The notes under the pieces were generated by a model, which was not told the DNA's origin, made no database searches, and saw only the letters and a list, made by a program, of their open reading frames with translations. The position numbers and the translations under genes are program-made. DNA of 64,000 nucleotides from Burkholderia sp. 4M9327F10 (GTDB taxonomy: Bacteria; Pseudomonadota; Gammaproteobacteria; Burkholderiales; Burkholderiaceae), in assembly GCF_005503145.1 (NCBI RefSeq), contig NZ_SCNV01000022.1, positions 56,734-120,733 of the forward strand, read 5' to 3'. Shown here piece after piece: positions 34,105-42,065 of this stretch; position 1 is the stretch's first letter, and every line of letters begins with the position of its first letter.

Positions 34105-34428
34105 TTGAGCAGCCCACTCCATACCGACGCCCGCCTGATCCTGCTGAGTCCGCAGGACAACTGCCTGATTGCGGCGGCGCGGCTCGAAGCCGGCACGGCG
34201 GTCGAGATCGAAGGCGAGCGCATCACGCTCGCCAAGACCATCGACCTCGGCCACAAGGTCGCGCGCAGCGCGCTGGCGAAGGACGACAAAGTGCTGCGCT
34301 ACGGCGCGGTCATCGGCCATGTGACGCAGGCCGTTGCGCGCGGCGAGCATCTGCACACCCACAACCTCGAAAGCGATTACCTGCCGACGTACACCCACGA
34401 CGCAGGCCACGAATTCGTGCATCATTGA
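34105..34428 (+). CDS. UxaA-type dehydratase small subunit (SAF domain), probable L-fuconate dehydratase part
   Basis: 107 residues. It corresponds to the separate N-terminal SAF domain of altronate/galactarate dehydratases (DNCLIAAARLEAGTAVEIEG and the His-rich GEHLHTHNLESDYLPTY). The only good start is TTG 34105 with CGGAGA 9-10 bases before it. It pairs with the large subunit 28 bases downstream. In the pathway encoded here the expected reaction is dehydration of L-fuconate to 2-keto-3-deoxy-L-fuconate. The family is known to serve several sugar acids, so the exact acid is inferred from neighbours. Confidence 0.8.
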   Translation: MSSPLHTDARLILLSPQDNCLIAAARLEAGTAVEIEGERITLAKTIDLGHKVARSALAKDDKVLRYGAVIGHVTQAVARGEHLHTHNLESDYLPTYTHDAGHEFVHH

Positions 34429-34456
34429 CGCGGTGCCATACCGCGCTGGAACGATC

Positions 34457-35764
34457 ATGACTGACACTTCCGCAGCAACGGTTTCCTCGCTGGCCGGGTC
34501 GCAGCCCATGCTGCAAGGCTATCTGCGCAGCGACGGCCGCAAGGGCATCCGCAACGTGGTTGCGGTCGCGTATCTCGTCGAATGCGCGCATCACGTGGCG
34601 CGCGAAATCGTCACCCAGTTTCGCGAGCCGCTTGACGCGTTTGACGATCCAGGCGCCGAGCGCGAGCCCGCCGTGCATCTGATTGGTTTTCCCGGCTGCT
34701 ATCCGAACAGCTACGCGGAAAAGATGCTCAAGCAGCTCACCACGCACCCGAACGTGGGCGCCGTGCTGTTCGTCTCGCTCGGTTGCGAGAGCATGAACAA
34801 GCATTACCTCGTGGACGTGGTGCGCGCGACCGGCCGGCCGGTCGAAGTGCTGACGATCCAGGAAAAGGGCGGCACGCGCAGCACGATTCAATACGGCGTC
34901 GACTGGGTGCGCGGTGCGCGCCAGCAACTGGCGGCGCAAGCGCGCGTGCCGATGGCGCTCGACGAACTGGTGATCGGTACGATCTGCGGCGGCTCGGACG
35001 GCACCAGCGGCATCACCGCGAATCCGGCTGTGGGCCGCGCGTTCGATCATCTGATCGATGCGGGTGCGACCTGCATTTTCGAAGAGACGGGCGAACTGGT
35101 CGGCTGCGAGTTTCACATGAAGACCCGCGCGGCGCGAGCGGAACTGGGCGACGAGATCGTGGCATGCGTAGCTAAAGCTGCGCGCTATTACTCGATCCTC
35201 GGTCACGGCAGTTTTGCGGTTGGGAATGCCGACGGCGGCCTGACGACGCAGGAGGAGAAGTCGCTTGGGGCGTACGCGAAGAGCGGGGCATCGCCGATTG
35301 TCGGCATCATCAAACCGGGCGATGTCCCACCGACCGGCGGCCTCTATCTGCTCGACGTCGTACCGGATGGCGAGCCGCGCTTCGGTTTTCCTAACATCAG
35401 CGATAACGCGGAGATTGGCGAGCTGATCGCCTGCGGCGCGCATGTGATTCTGTTCACGACCGGGCGCGGCTCGGTGGTGGGCTCGGCGATCTCGCCCGTG
35501 ATCAAGGTGTGCGCGAATCCCGCCACTTATCGCAATCTGGCCGGCGACATGGATGTCGATGCGGGCCGGATTCTGGAGGGCCGTGGCACGCTGGAAGAAG
35601 TGGGCCGCGAAGTGTTTGAACAGACGGTGGCCGTGGCGCAAGGCGCGGCATCGAAGTCCGAGACGCTTGGGCACCAGGAGTTTATTCTCACGTACAAGAG
35701 CTTCGAACCGGTTGGCCCGGCGTGCTTGCCGTCGAGCGTGGGGCTGGCGCGCGTCATCGCATAA
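34457..35764 (+). CDS. UxaA-type dehydratase large subunit, probable L-fuconate dehydratase
   Basis: 435 residues of the altronate/galactarate dehydratase C-terminal family: GYLRSDGRKGIRNVVAVAY at the start, FPGCYPNSYAEKML, and GTICGGSDGTSGITANPAVG near the middle, all characteristic. Conserved Cys in GCESMNKH and CGGSDG may ligate a metal. ATG 34457 is chosen since it starts at the conserved region; the frame is open upstream within the small-subunit gene. Together with the SAF subunit it would replace the enolase-type FucD used in other bacteria. No FucD homologue is present in the window. Confidence 0.85.
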   Translation: MTDTSAATVSSLAGSQPMLQGYLRSDGRKGIRNVVAVAYLVECAHHVAREIVTQFREPLDAFDDPGAEREPAVHLIGFPGCYPNSYAEKMLKQLTTHPNVGAVLFVSLGCESMNKHYLVDVVRATGRPVEVLTIQEKGGTRSTIQYGVDWVRGARQQLAAQARVPMALDELVIGTICGGSDGTSGITANPAVGRAFDHLIDAGATCIFEETGELVGCEFHMKTRAARAELGDEIVACVAKAARYYSILGHGSFAVGNADGGLTTQEEKSLGAYAKSGASPIVGIIKPGDVPPTGGLYLLDVVPDGEPRFGFPNISDNAEIGELIACGAHVILFTTGRGSVVGSAISPVIKVCANPATYRNLAGDMDVDAGRILEGRGTLEEVGREVFEQTVAVAQGAASKSETLGHQEFILTYKSFEPVGPACLPSSVGLARVIA

Positions 35765-35838
35765 ACAATGCAACCATGTTGTATGGCACCGGGGTAAGCG
35801 CTGAAGCGCCGGCTCCGGTCGACACAGGAGACTTTGGC

Positions 35839-36879
35839 ATGACAGGCGCGGTTGATTCAAAAGTCGCAAGGCGCCGCCCGCTCGGCCGGCGTGGACTGCA
35901 GGTGACGGGGCTGGGTCTTGGTACAGCGCCGCTCGGTGGGCTTTATCACGATCTGTCGGACGAAGAGGCGTTCAATACGGTGGCCGCCGCCTGGGATGCG
36001 GGTGTGCGCTTCTTCGATACCGCGCCGCACTACGGCCACACCAAGGCCGAGCACCGGCTGGGTGATGCGCTGCGCCGCTACCCACGCGACCAATACGTGC
36101 TGTCCACCAAAGCGGGCCGCCGCTTTGTGCCGCGCACCACACCTTACGACGGCAGTGAGGGCTGGCAAAACCCGTTGCCCTTCCAGGCGATCTACGATTA
36201 CACCCACGACGGCATTCTGCGTTCGTTCGAGGACAGCCAGCAACGCATGGGCATTGCCGAGATCGACATCCTGTTGATCCATGACATCGGCCGCGTGACG
36301 CTCGGCGAGAAAAACCCGTTCTACCTGGAGCAACTGACCGCAGGCGGCGGCTTTCGGGCGCTCGACGACTTGCGCTCGGCGGGCCTCCTGAAGGCCGTGG
36401 GTCTGGGGGTCAACGAAGGGGCGGCGATTCTCGAGGTCATGGCCGAATTCGACATTGACTGCGCATTGCTGGCCGGCCGCTATACACTGCTGGAGCAGGC
36501 CACGCTCGACGACCTGCTGCCCACCTGCGAAGCACGTGGCGTGGGTATCATGCTAGGCGGAGCGTTTAACTCGGGCATCCTCGCGCGCGGTGTGCGCGGG
36601 GATCTCAAGTTCAACTATGGCGCCGCGCCGCAAGAAGTGATTGAACGTGTGGCCAAGCTGGAGGCCGTCTGCCGCGTGCACGATGTGCCGCTGGCCGCGG
36701 CGGCGTTGCAGTTTCCGTATGCCCATCCGGCCGTGGCAACGGTGCTGACCGGTGCGCGCAGTGTTGAAGAACTGCGCGAGAACGTCGCGTCGTTCGAACG
36801 TCCGATACCTGCTGAACTATGGACGGCATTGCGCGATAGAGGCCTGCTGGATCTGCGAGCGCCTATGCCGGAGGATTGA
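35839..36879 (+). CDS. L-fucose dehydrogenase-like aldo/keto reductase
   Basis: 346 residues from ATG 35839, preceded by ACAGGAGAC. AKR motifs are visible: VRFFDTAPHYGHTKAEHRLG gives the catalytic Asp and Tyr, YVLSTKAGR the Lys and ILLIHDIGR the His. It belongs to the L-fucose dehydrogenase/pyridoxal 4-dehydrogenase/D-threo-aldose 1-dehydrogenase group. The expected reaction is NAD(P)-dependent oxidation of L-fucose to L-fucono-1,5-lactone, first step of the pathway. Six bases separate it from the lactonase gene. Confidence 0.85.
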   Translation: MTGAVDSKVARRRPLGRRGLQVTGLGLGTAPLGGLYHDLSDEEAFNTVAAAWDAGVRFFDTAPHYGHTKAEHRLGDALRRYPRDQYVLSTKAGRRFVPRTTPYDGSEGWQNPLPFQAIYDYTHDGILRSFEDSQQRMGIAEIDILLIHDIGRVTLGEKNPFYLEQLTAGGGFRALDDLRSAGLLKAVGLGVNEGAAILEVMAEFDIDCALLAGRYTLLEQATLDDLLPTCEARGVGIMLGGAFNSGILARGVRGDLKFNYGAAPQEVIERVAKLEAVCRVHDVPLAAAALQFPYAHPAVATVLTGARSVEELRENVASFERPIPAELWTALRDRGLLDLRAPMPED

Positions 36880-36885
36880 CCGACC

Positions 36886-37716
36886 ATGCACATCGATGCC
36901 CACCAGCACTTCTGGGACCCGGCTCGCGGCGATTACGGCTGGCTGACCCCCGAACTGAAAACGCTGTACCGGACCTTTGGCCCCGCGGACCTGGCTCCGT
37001 TGCGCGAACGGGCCGGCGTGCAGCGTACGGTGGTGGTGCAGGCGGCGCCGACGGTCGAGGAAACCCGCTATTTGCTGGATCTGGCGCTCGACGATGCGTC
37101 GATTGCGGGGGTGGTGGGTTGGGTGCCGATGCTGCTGCGCGACGCCCCCGCCTTGATTGCCGAACTCGCACGCGACCCGAAATTCAAGGGCCTGCGGCCG
37201 ATGCTGCAAGACATGCCCGACGACACCTGGATTGCCAATCCCGATTTGACGCCCGCCGTCGAAGCGCTGATTGCGCACGACCTGGCCTTCGATGCGCTGA
37301 TCTACACACGTCACGTCGGCGCCTTCGAAACGTTCGCGACGCGTTTTCCGACGCTGCGCATCGTCGTCGATCACGGCGCGAAACCGCCCATCCGTTATGG
37401 CAAGGGCGGCTGGCAGAGCTGGGCGGACGGCATCACGCGTCTCGCGCGCCTGCCGCACGTGCATTGCAAGCTCTCGGGACTTGCCACCGAAGCCTCGCTC
37501 GACTGGACCGAAGCGACCCTGCAGCCCTATGTCGATCATCTGCTGCAGTCCTTTGGCCCGTCGCGTCTGATGTGGGGCAGCGACTGGCCGGTGCTCAACC
37601 TGAACGGCGACTACCTGCTGTGGCATTCGGTGGCCAATACCTTGCTCGGCGGACTGTCCGATACGGAACGCGAGGCGGTGTTCGGCGCCAACGCCGCCGC
37701 GTTCTACCGTTTGTGA
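36886..37716 (+). CDS. L-fucono-lactonase (amidohydrolase COG3618)
   Basis: 276 residues. The amidohydrolase start motif HIDAHQHFWDPARGDYGWL is exactly that of COG3618 lactonases. Later metal/active-site segments are RIVVDHGAKPP, HCKLSGLATEA and MWGSDWPVLNL. A COG3618 enzyme from Burkholderia multivorans is an established L-fucono-1,5-lactonase, and the genomic setting here is the same. It opens the lactone made by the AKR to L-fuconate. Confidence 0.88.
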   Translation: MHIDAHQHFWDPARGDYGWLTPELKTLYRTFGPADLAPLRERAGVQRTVVVQAAPTVEETRYLLDLALDDASIAGVVGWVPMLLRDAPALIAELARDPKFKGLRPMLQDMPDDTWIANPDLTPAVEALIAHDLAFDALIYTRHVGAFETFATRFPTLRIVVDHGAKPPIRYGKGGWQSWADGITRLARLPHVHCKLSGLATEASLDWTEATLQPYVDHLLQSFGPSRLMWGSDWPVLNLNGDYLLWHSVANTLLGGLSDTEREAVFGANAAAFYRL

Positions 37717-37753
37717 ACACATGACTCACATCCCATTTCAACTGGAGACATAG

Positions 37754-38497
37754 ATGACCCAAAGACTGGCCGGGAAGACGGCCCTGATTACCGCGGCCGG
37801 GCAAGGTATCGGTCTCGCCACCGCTGAGCTGTTCGCACGCGAAGGGGCGCGGGTGATTGCGACCGATATCAAGCTCGATTCGCTCGCCGGCAAGGCGCTC
37901 GAAGCACGCAAGCTCGATGTGCGCGACAGCGCCGCGATCAACGCGCTCGCCGCCGAACTGGGCCCGATCGACGTGCTGTTCAACTGCGCCGGCTACGTCC
38001 ACGCCGGTTCGATCCTGGAAGCGACGGAAGAAGACTGGGATTTCGCCTTCGACCTCAACGCGAAAGCCATGTACCGCACGATTCGCGCGTTTTTGCCGGG
38101 CATGCTCGAAAAGGGCAATGGTTCGATCATCAATATGTCGTCGGCCGCTTCGAGCGTGAAGGGCGTGCCGAACCGCTTCGTGTACGGCGCCTCGAAAGCG
38201 GCGGTGATCGGCTTGACGAAGGCCGTCGCTGCAGACTTCATCACGCGTGGTGTACGCTGTAACGCGATCTGCCCGGGCACGGTGGCCTCACCGTCGCTCG
38301 AACAACGGATTGCGACGCAGGCCCAGGCGCAGGGCGCGACCATCGAGGCGGTGCAGGCGGCGTTCGTCGCCCGTCAGCCGATGGGCCGCATCGGCAAGCC
38401 GGAAGAGATCGCGGCGCTGGCGCTGTATCTTGCTTCCGACGAGTCGGCTTTCACGACGGGCCATGCGCACGTGATCGACGGCGGCTGGTCGAACTAG
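37754..38497 (+). CDS. SDR: 2-keto-3-deoxy-L-fuconate dehydrogenase
   Basis: 247 residues, classical short-chain dehydrogenase. Cofactor motif TAAGQGIG after LITAAG, structural NCAG (LFNCAGYVHAG), and catalytic Ser in NMSSAASS with Y-x-x-x-K as YGASKAA. In the non-phosphorylative fucose pathway an SDR oxidises C4 of 2-keto-3-deoxy-L-fuconate to the 2,4-diketo acid, and this is the only SDR in the cluster. A ribosome site ACTGGAGAC precedes the start. A bulged hairpin with T tract follows, before the last pathway gene. Confidence 0.87.
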   Translation: MTQRLAGKTALITAAGQGIGLATAELFAREGARVIATDIKLDSLAGKALEARKLDVRDSAAINALAAELGPIDVLFNCAGYVHAGSILEATEEDWDFAFDLNAKAMYRTIRAFLPGMLEKGNGSIINMSSAASSVKGVPNRFVYGASKAAVIGLTKAVAADFITRGVRCNAICPGTVASPSLEQRIATQAQAQGATIEAVQAAFVARQPMGRIGKPEEIAALALYLASDESAFTTGHAHVIDGGWSN

Positions 38498-38520
38498 CCG
38501 GCAGGAAGCGACTGGCTGGC

Positions 38521-38558
38521 AGGGCGCGTGCCTCGTACGGGAGCGCGCCTGTTTTCTT
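38521..38558 (+). terminator. Possible attenuating terminator within the fucose operon
   Basis: AGGGCGCG and CGCGCCT pair with a one-base bulge and are followed by GTTTTCTT. Location is between the SDR and hydrolase genes, so it may only reduce readthrough. The stem is imperfect. Confidence 0.4.
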
Positions 38559-38592
38559 ACTGAACACTCTGGATAGATAGGGACGTGCAACG

Positions 38593-39441
38593 ATGAAACT
38601 GCTTCGTTATGGACCGAAAGGTCAGGAAAAACCCGGCCTGGTCGACGCGCAAGGCAAGATTCGCGATCTGTCGAAGGTGGTAGCCGATATCGACGGCGAC
38701 ACGCTCACAGATGCCGGGCTCGCCAAACTGCGTGCGCTCGATCCGGCTTCGCTGCCGCTGGTTGAAGGCAATCCGCGCCTGGGGCCGGCCGTCGGCAAGA
38801 TCGGCAAGTTCATCTGCATCGGCCTGAACTACGCCGACCACGCAGCGGAGTCGAATCTGCCGGTGCCCACCGAGCCGGTGGTGTTCAACAAATGGAATAG
38901 CGCAGTCAGCGGGCCGAACGACGACATCGAGATTCCGCGCGGCTCGAAGAAGACCGACTGGGAAGTCGAGCTCGGCGTGGTGATCGGCAAGCCGGCCAAG
39001 TACATCGACGAAGCCAACGCGCTCGATTACGTGGCCGGTTACTGCGTGATCAACGACGTGTCCGAGCGCGAATGGCAGATCGAGCGCGGCGGCACATGGG
39101 ACAAGGGCAAGGGTTTCGATACCTTCGGCCCGATTGGCCCGTGGGTGGTGACGCGCGACGAAGTAGCCGACCCGCAGAACCTGAACCTGTGGCTCGAAGT
39201 GGACGGCCACCGCTATCAGAACGGCTCCACCAAAACAATGGTGTTCGGTGTCGCGAAGCTCGTGTCGTATCTGTCGCAGTGCATGAGCCTGCAACCGGGC
39301 GACGTGATTTCGACCGGCACGCCGCCGGGCGTCGGCATGGGCGTGAAGCCCAATCCGGTGTATCTGAAGCCGGGTCAGACGGTTCGCCTGGGCATTGAAG
39401 GCCTCGGCGAGCAGCAGCAGAAGACTTACGCTGCCGAGTAA
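38593..39441 (+). CDS. FAH-family hydrolase: 2,4-diketo-3-deoxy-L-fuconate hydrolase
   Basis: 282 residues of the fumarylacetoacetate hydrolase family: GKFICIGLNYADHAAESN, then the metal-binding TDWEVELGVVIG and FGPIGPWVVT and STGTPPGVGMG. It would cleave the 2,4-diketo-3-deoxy-L-fuconate from the SDR into pyruvate and L-lactate, ending the pathway. FAH-family members do this step in characterised fucose and rhamnose routes. It is 95 bases after the SDR, behind a possible attenuator. Confidence 0.88.
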   Translation: MKLLRYGPKGQEKPGLVDAQGKIRDLSKVVADIDGDTLTDAGLAKLRALDPASLPLVEGNPRLGPAVGKIGKFICIGLNYADHAAESNLPVPTEPVVFNKWNSAVSGPNDDIEIPRGSKKTDWEVELGVVIGKPAKYIDEANALDYVAGYCVINDVSEREWQIERGGTWDKGKGFDTFGPIGPWVVTRDEVADPQNLNLWLEVDGHRYQNGSTKTMVFGVAKLVSYLSQCMSLQPGDVISTGTPPGVGMGVKPNPVYLKPGQTVRLGIEGLGEQQQKTYAAE

Positions 39442-39457
39442 TACATCTCATCAGGCC

Positions 39458-39892
39458 TCAACTGGACGGCACGGTGTCCCCGCCGTCGCCGATCCGGTTG
39501 ATGGTTCCTTGCGCGACGGCGACAAGCCGCTCGCGATCGCCGTCTATCACGAAGATATTGCACTGGCAGGTCGCCTGATGCCGCCCGGCATAGACGACCT
39601 TCGCGCGCGCCACCAGCATGCCGTTCACCGCCGGCCGCAGATAGTTGATCTTGTATTCGCCCGTGACGACCCGCGGCCCGAGCGCGAGCGCCCCGGCGAA
39701 GGTGAGCGCGTTGTCGGCCAGATAGCTGATGACGCCCCCGTGGACGAAACCGTGTTGCTGCCGCAGTTCATCGCGGATCGGCAGGCAGAGCGTCAGCTCG
39801 TTGTCGCTCGTGTGCATCAGTTCGGCGCCAAGCAGCACGCTGAATGGCTGGGCATGGAGTGCGCCGCGCGCCCGGTCCAGTAAATCCGTCAT
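39458..39892 (-). CDS. PaaI-type hotdog thioesterase
   Basis: 144 residues with the hotdog thioesterase signature HGFVHGGVISYLADNALTFA and the following strands (VVTGEYKINYLRPAVNG). It would hydrolyse a small acyl-CoA. It is convergent with the fucose operon, leaving only 16 bases, and is not part of the pathway. Its upstream region contains a copy of a 97-bp repeat. Confidence 0.85.
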   Translation of the reverse strand: MTDLLDRARGALHAQPFSVLLGAELMHTSDNELTLCLPIRDELRQQHGFVHGGVISYLADNALTFAGALALGPRVVTGEYKINYLRPAVNGMLVARAKVVYAGRHQATCQCNIFVIDGDRERLVAVAQGTINRIGDGGDTVPSS

Positions 39893-39974
39893 CGTCGAAT
39901 CCTTCGGGCGATGCCCGTGGTGGCGTCCCTACCCACTCTAGGAAGCCCTGACGCGCCACGTCAAGGTGAATCGC

Positions 39975-40071
39975 AAAAATGATGCCCGGATTATTGTGCA
40001 AAACAATGTCAATGGGGGAATTACACGACGAAAGGGCGCGTAAGAGGGTTTTTCGCCACCTTTTTCTCAAG
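39975..40071 (+). repeat. 97-bp repeat, copy A
   Basis: About 81 percent identical without gaps (18 mismatches counted by eye over 97 bases) to 45824-45920. The best conserved cores are TTACACGACGAAAG and the TTTTCGCC / CCTTTT end. It lies in the 438-bp gap between the thioesterase and the secreted hydrolase, about 260 bases before the hydrolase start. The rest of the gap contains no recognisable gene. Confidence 0.8.
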
Positions 40072-40330
40072 ATAGGACTCGCGCAACGGTCGCACCGCCC
40101 GGCTCGAGCCAGCAGCGGTGGGATCTCACTCTCCAGCTCCGTGACGCGGTAGCGCCATTTTTCAGGCAACTGCTGATGTGACCGCGGTCGATCTATCCCA
40201 AAAGAGATAGTCCCTGTGGGTGATGGCGGTGGCGCGGTGTTCGACCACACTACCGATGTGCGATGGCCCCTAGTCGGCAGTAGCGCTTCGGAGGTCTGCA
40301 CTTCCATCACCTTGACAAAAGAGGAATCAA

Positions 40331-41125
40331 ATGCGACCCAATCATTTTCCCTCGTTGCGCACGCTGTTTGGTGTGCTAACGGTTAGCTCCCTCGCGTTCA
40401 GTGTCGGTGTTATCGAGTCAAGCCCTGCCGCGGCGGCCGAACCCATAAGGAATGTCGTGCTGGTGCACGGCGGCTTCGTCGACGGGGGCGGCTGGGAGCA
40501 GGTATACAAGCTGCTCAAGGCCAAGGGGTACAACGTCAGTATCGTCCAGAACCCGACGACGACCCTTGCCGCAGATGTGGCCGCGACAAAGGCGGTCGTG
40601 GATGCGCAGAACGGCCCGGTGGTGCTGGTGGGCCACTCGTACGGTGGTGTCGTCATCACGGAGGCTGGCAATGACCCGAAGGTCTCGCGTCTCGTTTATA
40701 TCGCGGCGTTTGCGCCGGATAAAGGCGAGTCCGTTCAAAAGCTCATCGCGAACCCGCCTCCCGGTGCACCCGTGCCGCCGATCCTGCCTCCGGTCAATGG
40801 CTTCCTGATGCTCGACAAAGCGAAATTCGCCGAGGCGTTTGCAGCCGACGTCAAGCCTGAGCGCGCCTCCTTCCTCGCGAATGCGCAGGTGCCGTGGGGG
40901 GTGGAGGCGCTGGCCGGCGAAGTCACCGAGCCCGCCTGGCGCGAGAAGCCGAGCTGGTATCTGGTCACCACCCATGACCACATGATTCCGCCGGATGCCC
41001 AGCGCGCGATGGCGAAGCGCGCAGATGCGACGGTGGTCGAAGCACCAGGCAGCCACGCCGTGTACGAGTCGAGGCCGGCGGACGTCGCGGCGCTCATCGA
41101 GAAGGCGGCTTCCGCGAAGGAGTAA
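40331..41125 (+). CDS. Secreted alpha/beta hydrolase
   Basis: 264 residues with a signal peptide (LTVSSLAFSVGVIESSPAAA). The alpha/beta hydrolase core is complete: NVVLVHGGFVDGGGWE oxyanion region, nucleophile S103 in VGHSYGGVV, D216 in TTHDHMIPPD and H242 in APGSHAVYES. It resembles the plant salicylate/methyl-ester esterase-like group common in soil bacteria, exported to the periplasm. Ribosome site AAAAGAGGAAT precedes the ATG. Substrate unknown. Confidence 0.85.
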   Translation: MRPNHFPSLRTLFGVLTVSSLAFSVGVIESSPAAAAEPIRNVVLVHGGFVDGGGWEQVYKLLKAKGYNVSIVQNPTTTLAADVAATKAVVDAQNGPVVLVGHSYGGVVITEAGNDPKVSRLVYIAAFAPDKGESVQKLIANPPPGAPVPPILPPVNGFLMLDKAKFAEAFAADVKPERASFLANAQVPWGVEALAGEVTEPAWREKPSWYLVTTHDHMIPPDAQRAMAKRADATVVEAPGSHAVYESRPADVAALIEKAASAKE

Positions 41126-41254
41126 GCACGACGCTAACGCTGCATAGCGCCCTTCGTGCCACGCCGCGAAGGGCGCTAACAAGGTATAACAACGCGCCAC
41201 GCCGGATTTGATAGCTTTGAGGCTTGCTGGAACCGCAAAGCAGTGGAGTGAATC

Positions 41255-41683
41255 ATGGTCCTCAAGGTCCAATCGGACAACCCTTCAAAGGCCTGGCGAG
41301 AAGTAGCCGGCGACATCGGCATTGCGTTTGTGGATGCAGTCAACGGGTTTGACGCTGACCGCCTGATCGGCCTGTTCGCCGACGATGCGCATGTGAATGA
41401 TCAATTGCGGGACTTCTGGGGAAAGGAGGCGATTGGCGACTGGATACGCCGCGAGATTGTGGGAGAGCACTTCCGCATGGAGGTGGTCACGGCACGCTTG
41501 CATTTTGGCGATCTGATACTTGCGGCCGAAGTGGACGGTGAATTCGAAAAGACTGGATTGCCGTCGCCATTGCTATTGAATTTTATTTTTTCGTTTTTCG
41601 AGGCGAAAATTGTCCGCCTCCTTGTTCTGGTGACACGCCCGGGCGAGACAGAACCGGATGTGCGAATTGCCGGGGGCCTGTGA
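41255..41683 (+). CDS. NTF2-like (SnoaL-type) protein
   Basis: 142 residues with the small alpha+beta cone pattern of NTF2-like proteins: FVDAVNGFDADRLIGLFADD, then a short helix and long strands (EVVTARLHFGDLILAAEVDG). The Asp in FADDAH is typical for the pocket. Members are enzymes (isomerases, hydrolases) or ligand carriers; nothing here decides. It stands alone between the hydrolase and a large regulator. Confidence 0.7.
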   Translation: MVLKVQSDNPSKAWREVAGDIGIAFVDAVNGFDADRLIGLFADDAHVNDQLRDFWGKEAIGDWIRREIVGEHFRMEVVTARLHFGDLILAAEVDGEFEKTGLPSPLLLNFIFSFFEAKIVRLLVLVTRPGETEPDVRIAGGL

Positions 41684-42065
41684 ACCGGCGCGCCTGAGCC
41701 ACCGATTGTGAGTTTTCGACCGCTGCGATCTCCTCGACCTCCATCCTCTTCTGCGCATCCGGTGCCTCACGCGCATGCCCGCGCGTTCGCATTGGCGTCG
41801 ATGCAACCATGTTCCCCCTGGCGCTTTACGCGCGGCCATTCAATTCCGGGTAGTTATCCCGGCGCAACAACCAGATTGCTGCAATGCAGCCTATCTTCCA
41901 GCCGCTCGGGAATACCGCGGGTCTAATACTCGTATTTGCTTTGAAAGTATGGGGTCCGTCGCTAAACTGCTCACACTTGCGGCGTAAGTAAAGTATTGGT
42001 TGCCATTGTCGCTGAACGCTCTTGACGTTTCGGGAATCGGGCCCGGGGATAGAGGATTTGCTGAA
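41684..42065. other. Intergenic region upstream of the STAND regulator
   Basis: 382 bp. Possible short frames (for example at 41708) lack ribosome sites. A small hairpin at 41846-41862 (CCGGG / CCCGG) is the only structure seen. Confidence 0.4.

Noticed and set aside
39768..40310. 180-codon minus-strand frame covering repeat copy A
   Set aside because: It fuses repeat sequence with the start of the thioesterase gene region in another frame. The similar peptide at copy B arises from the shared DNA, not from a conserved gene.
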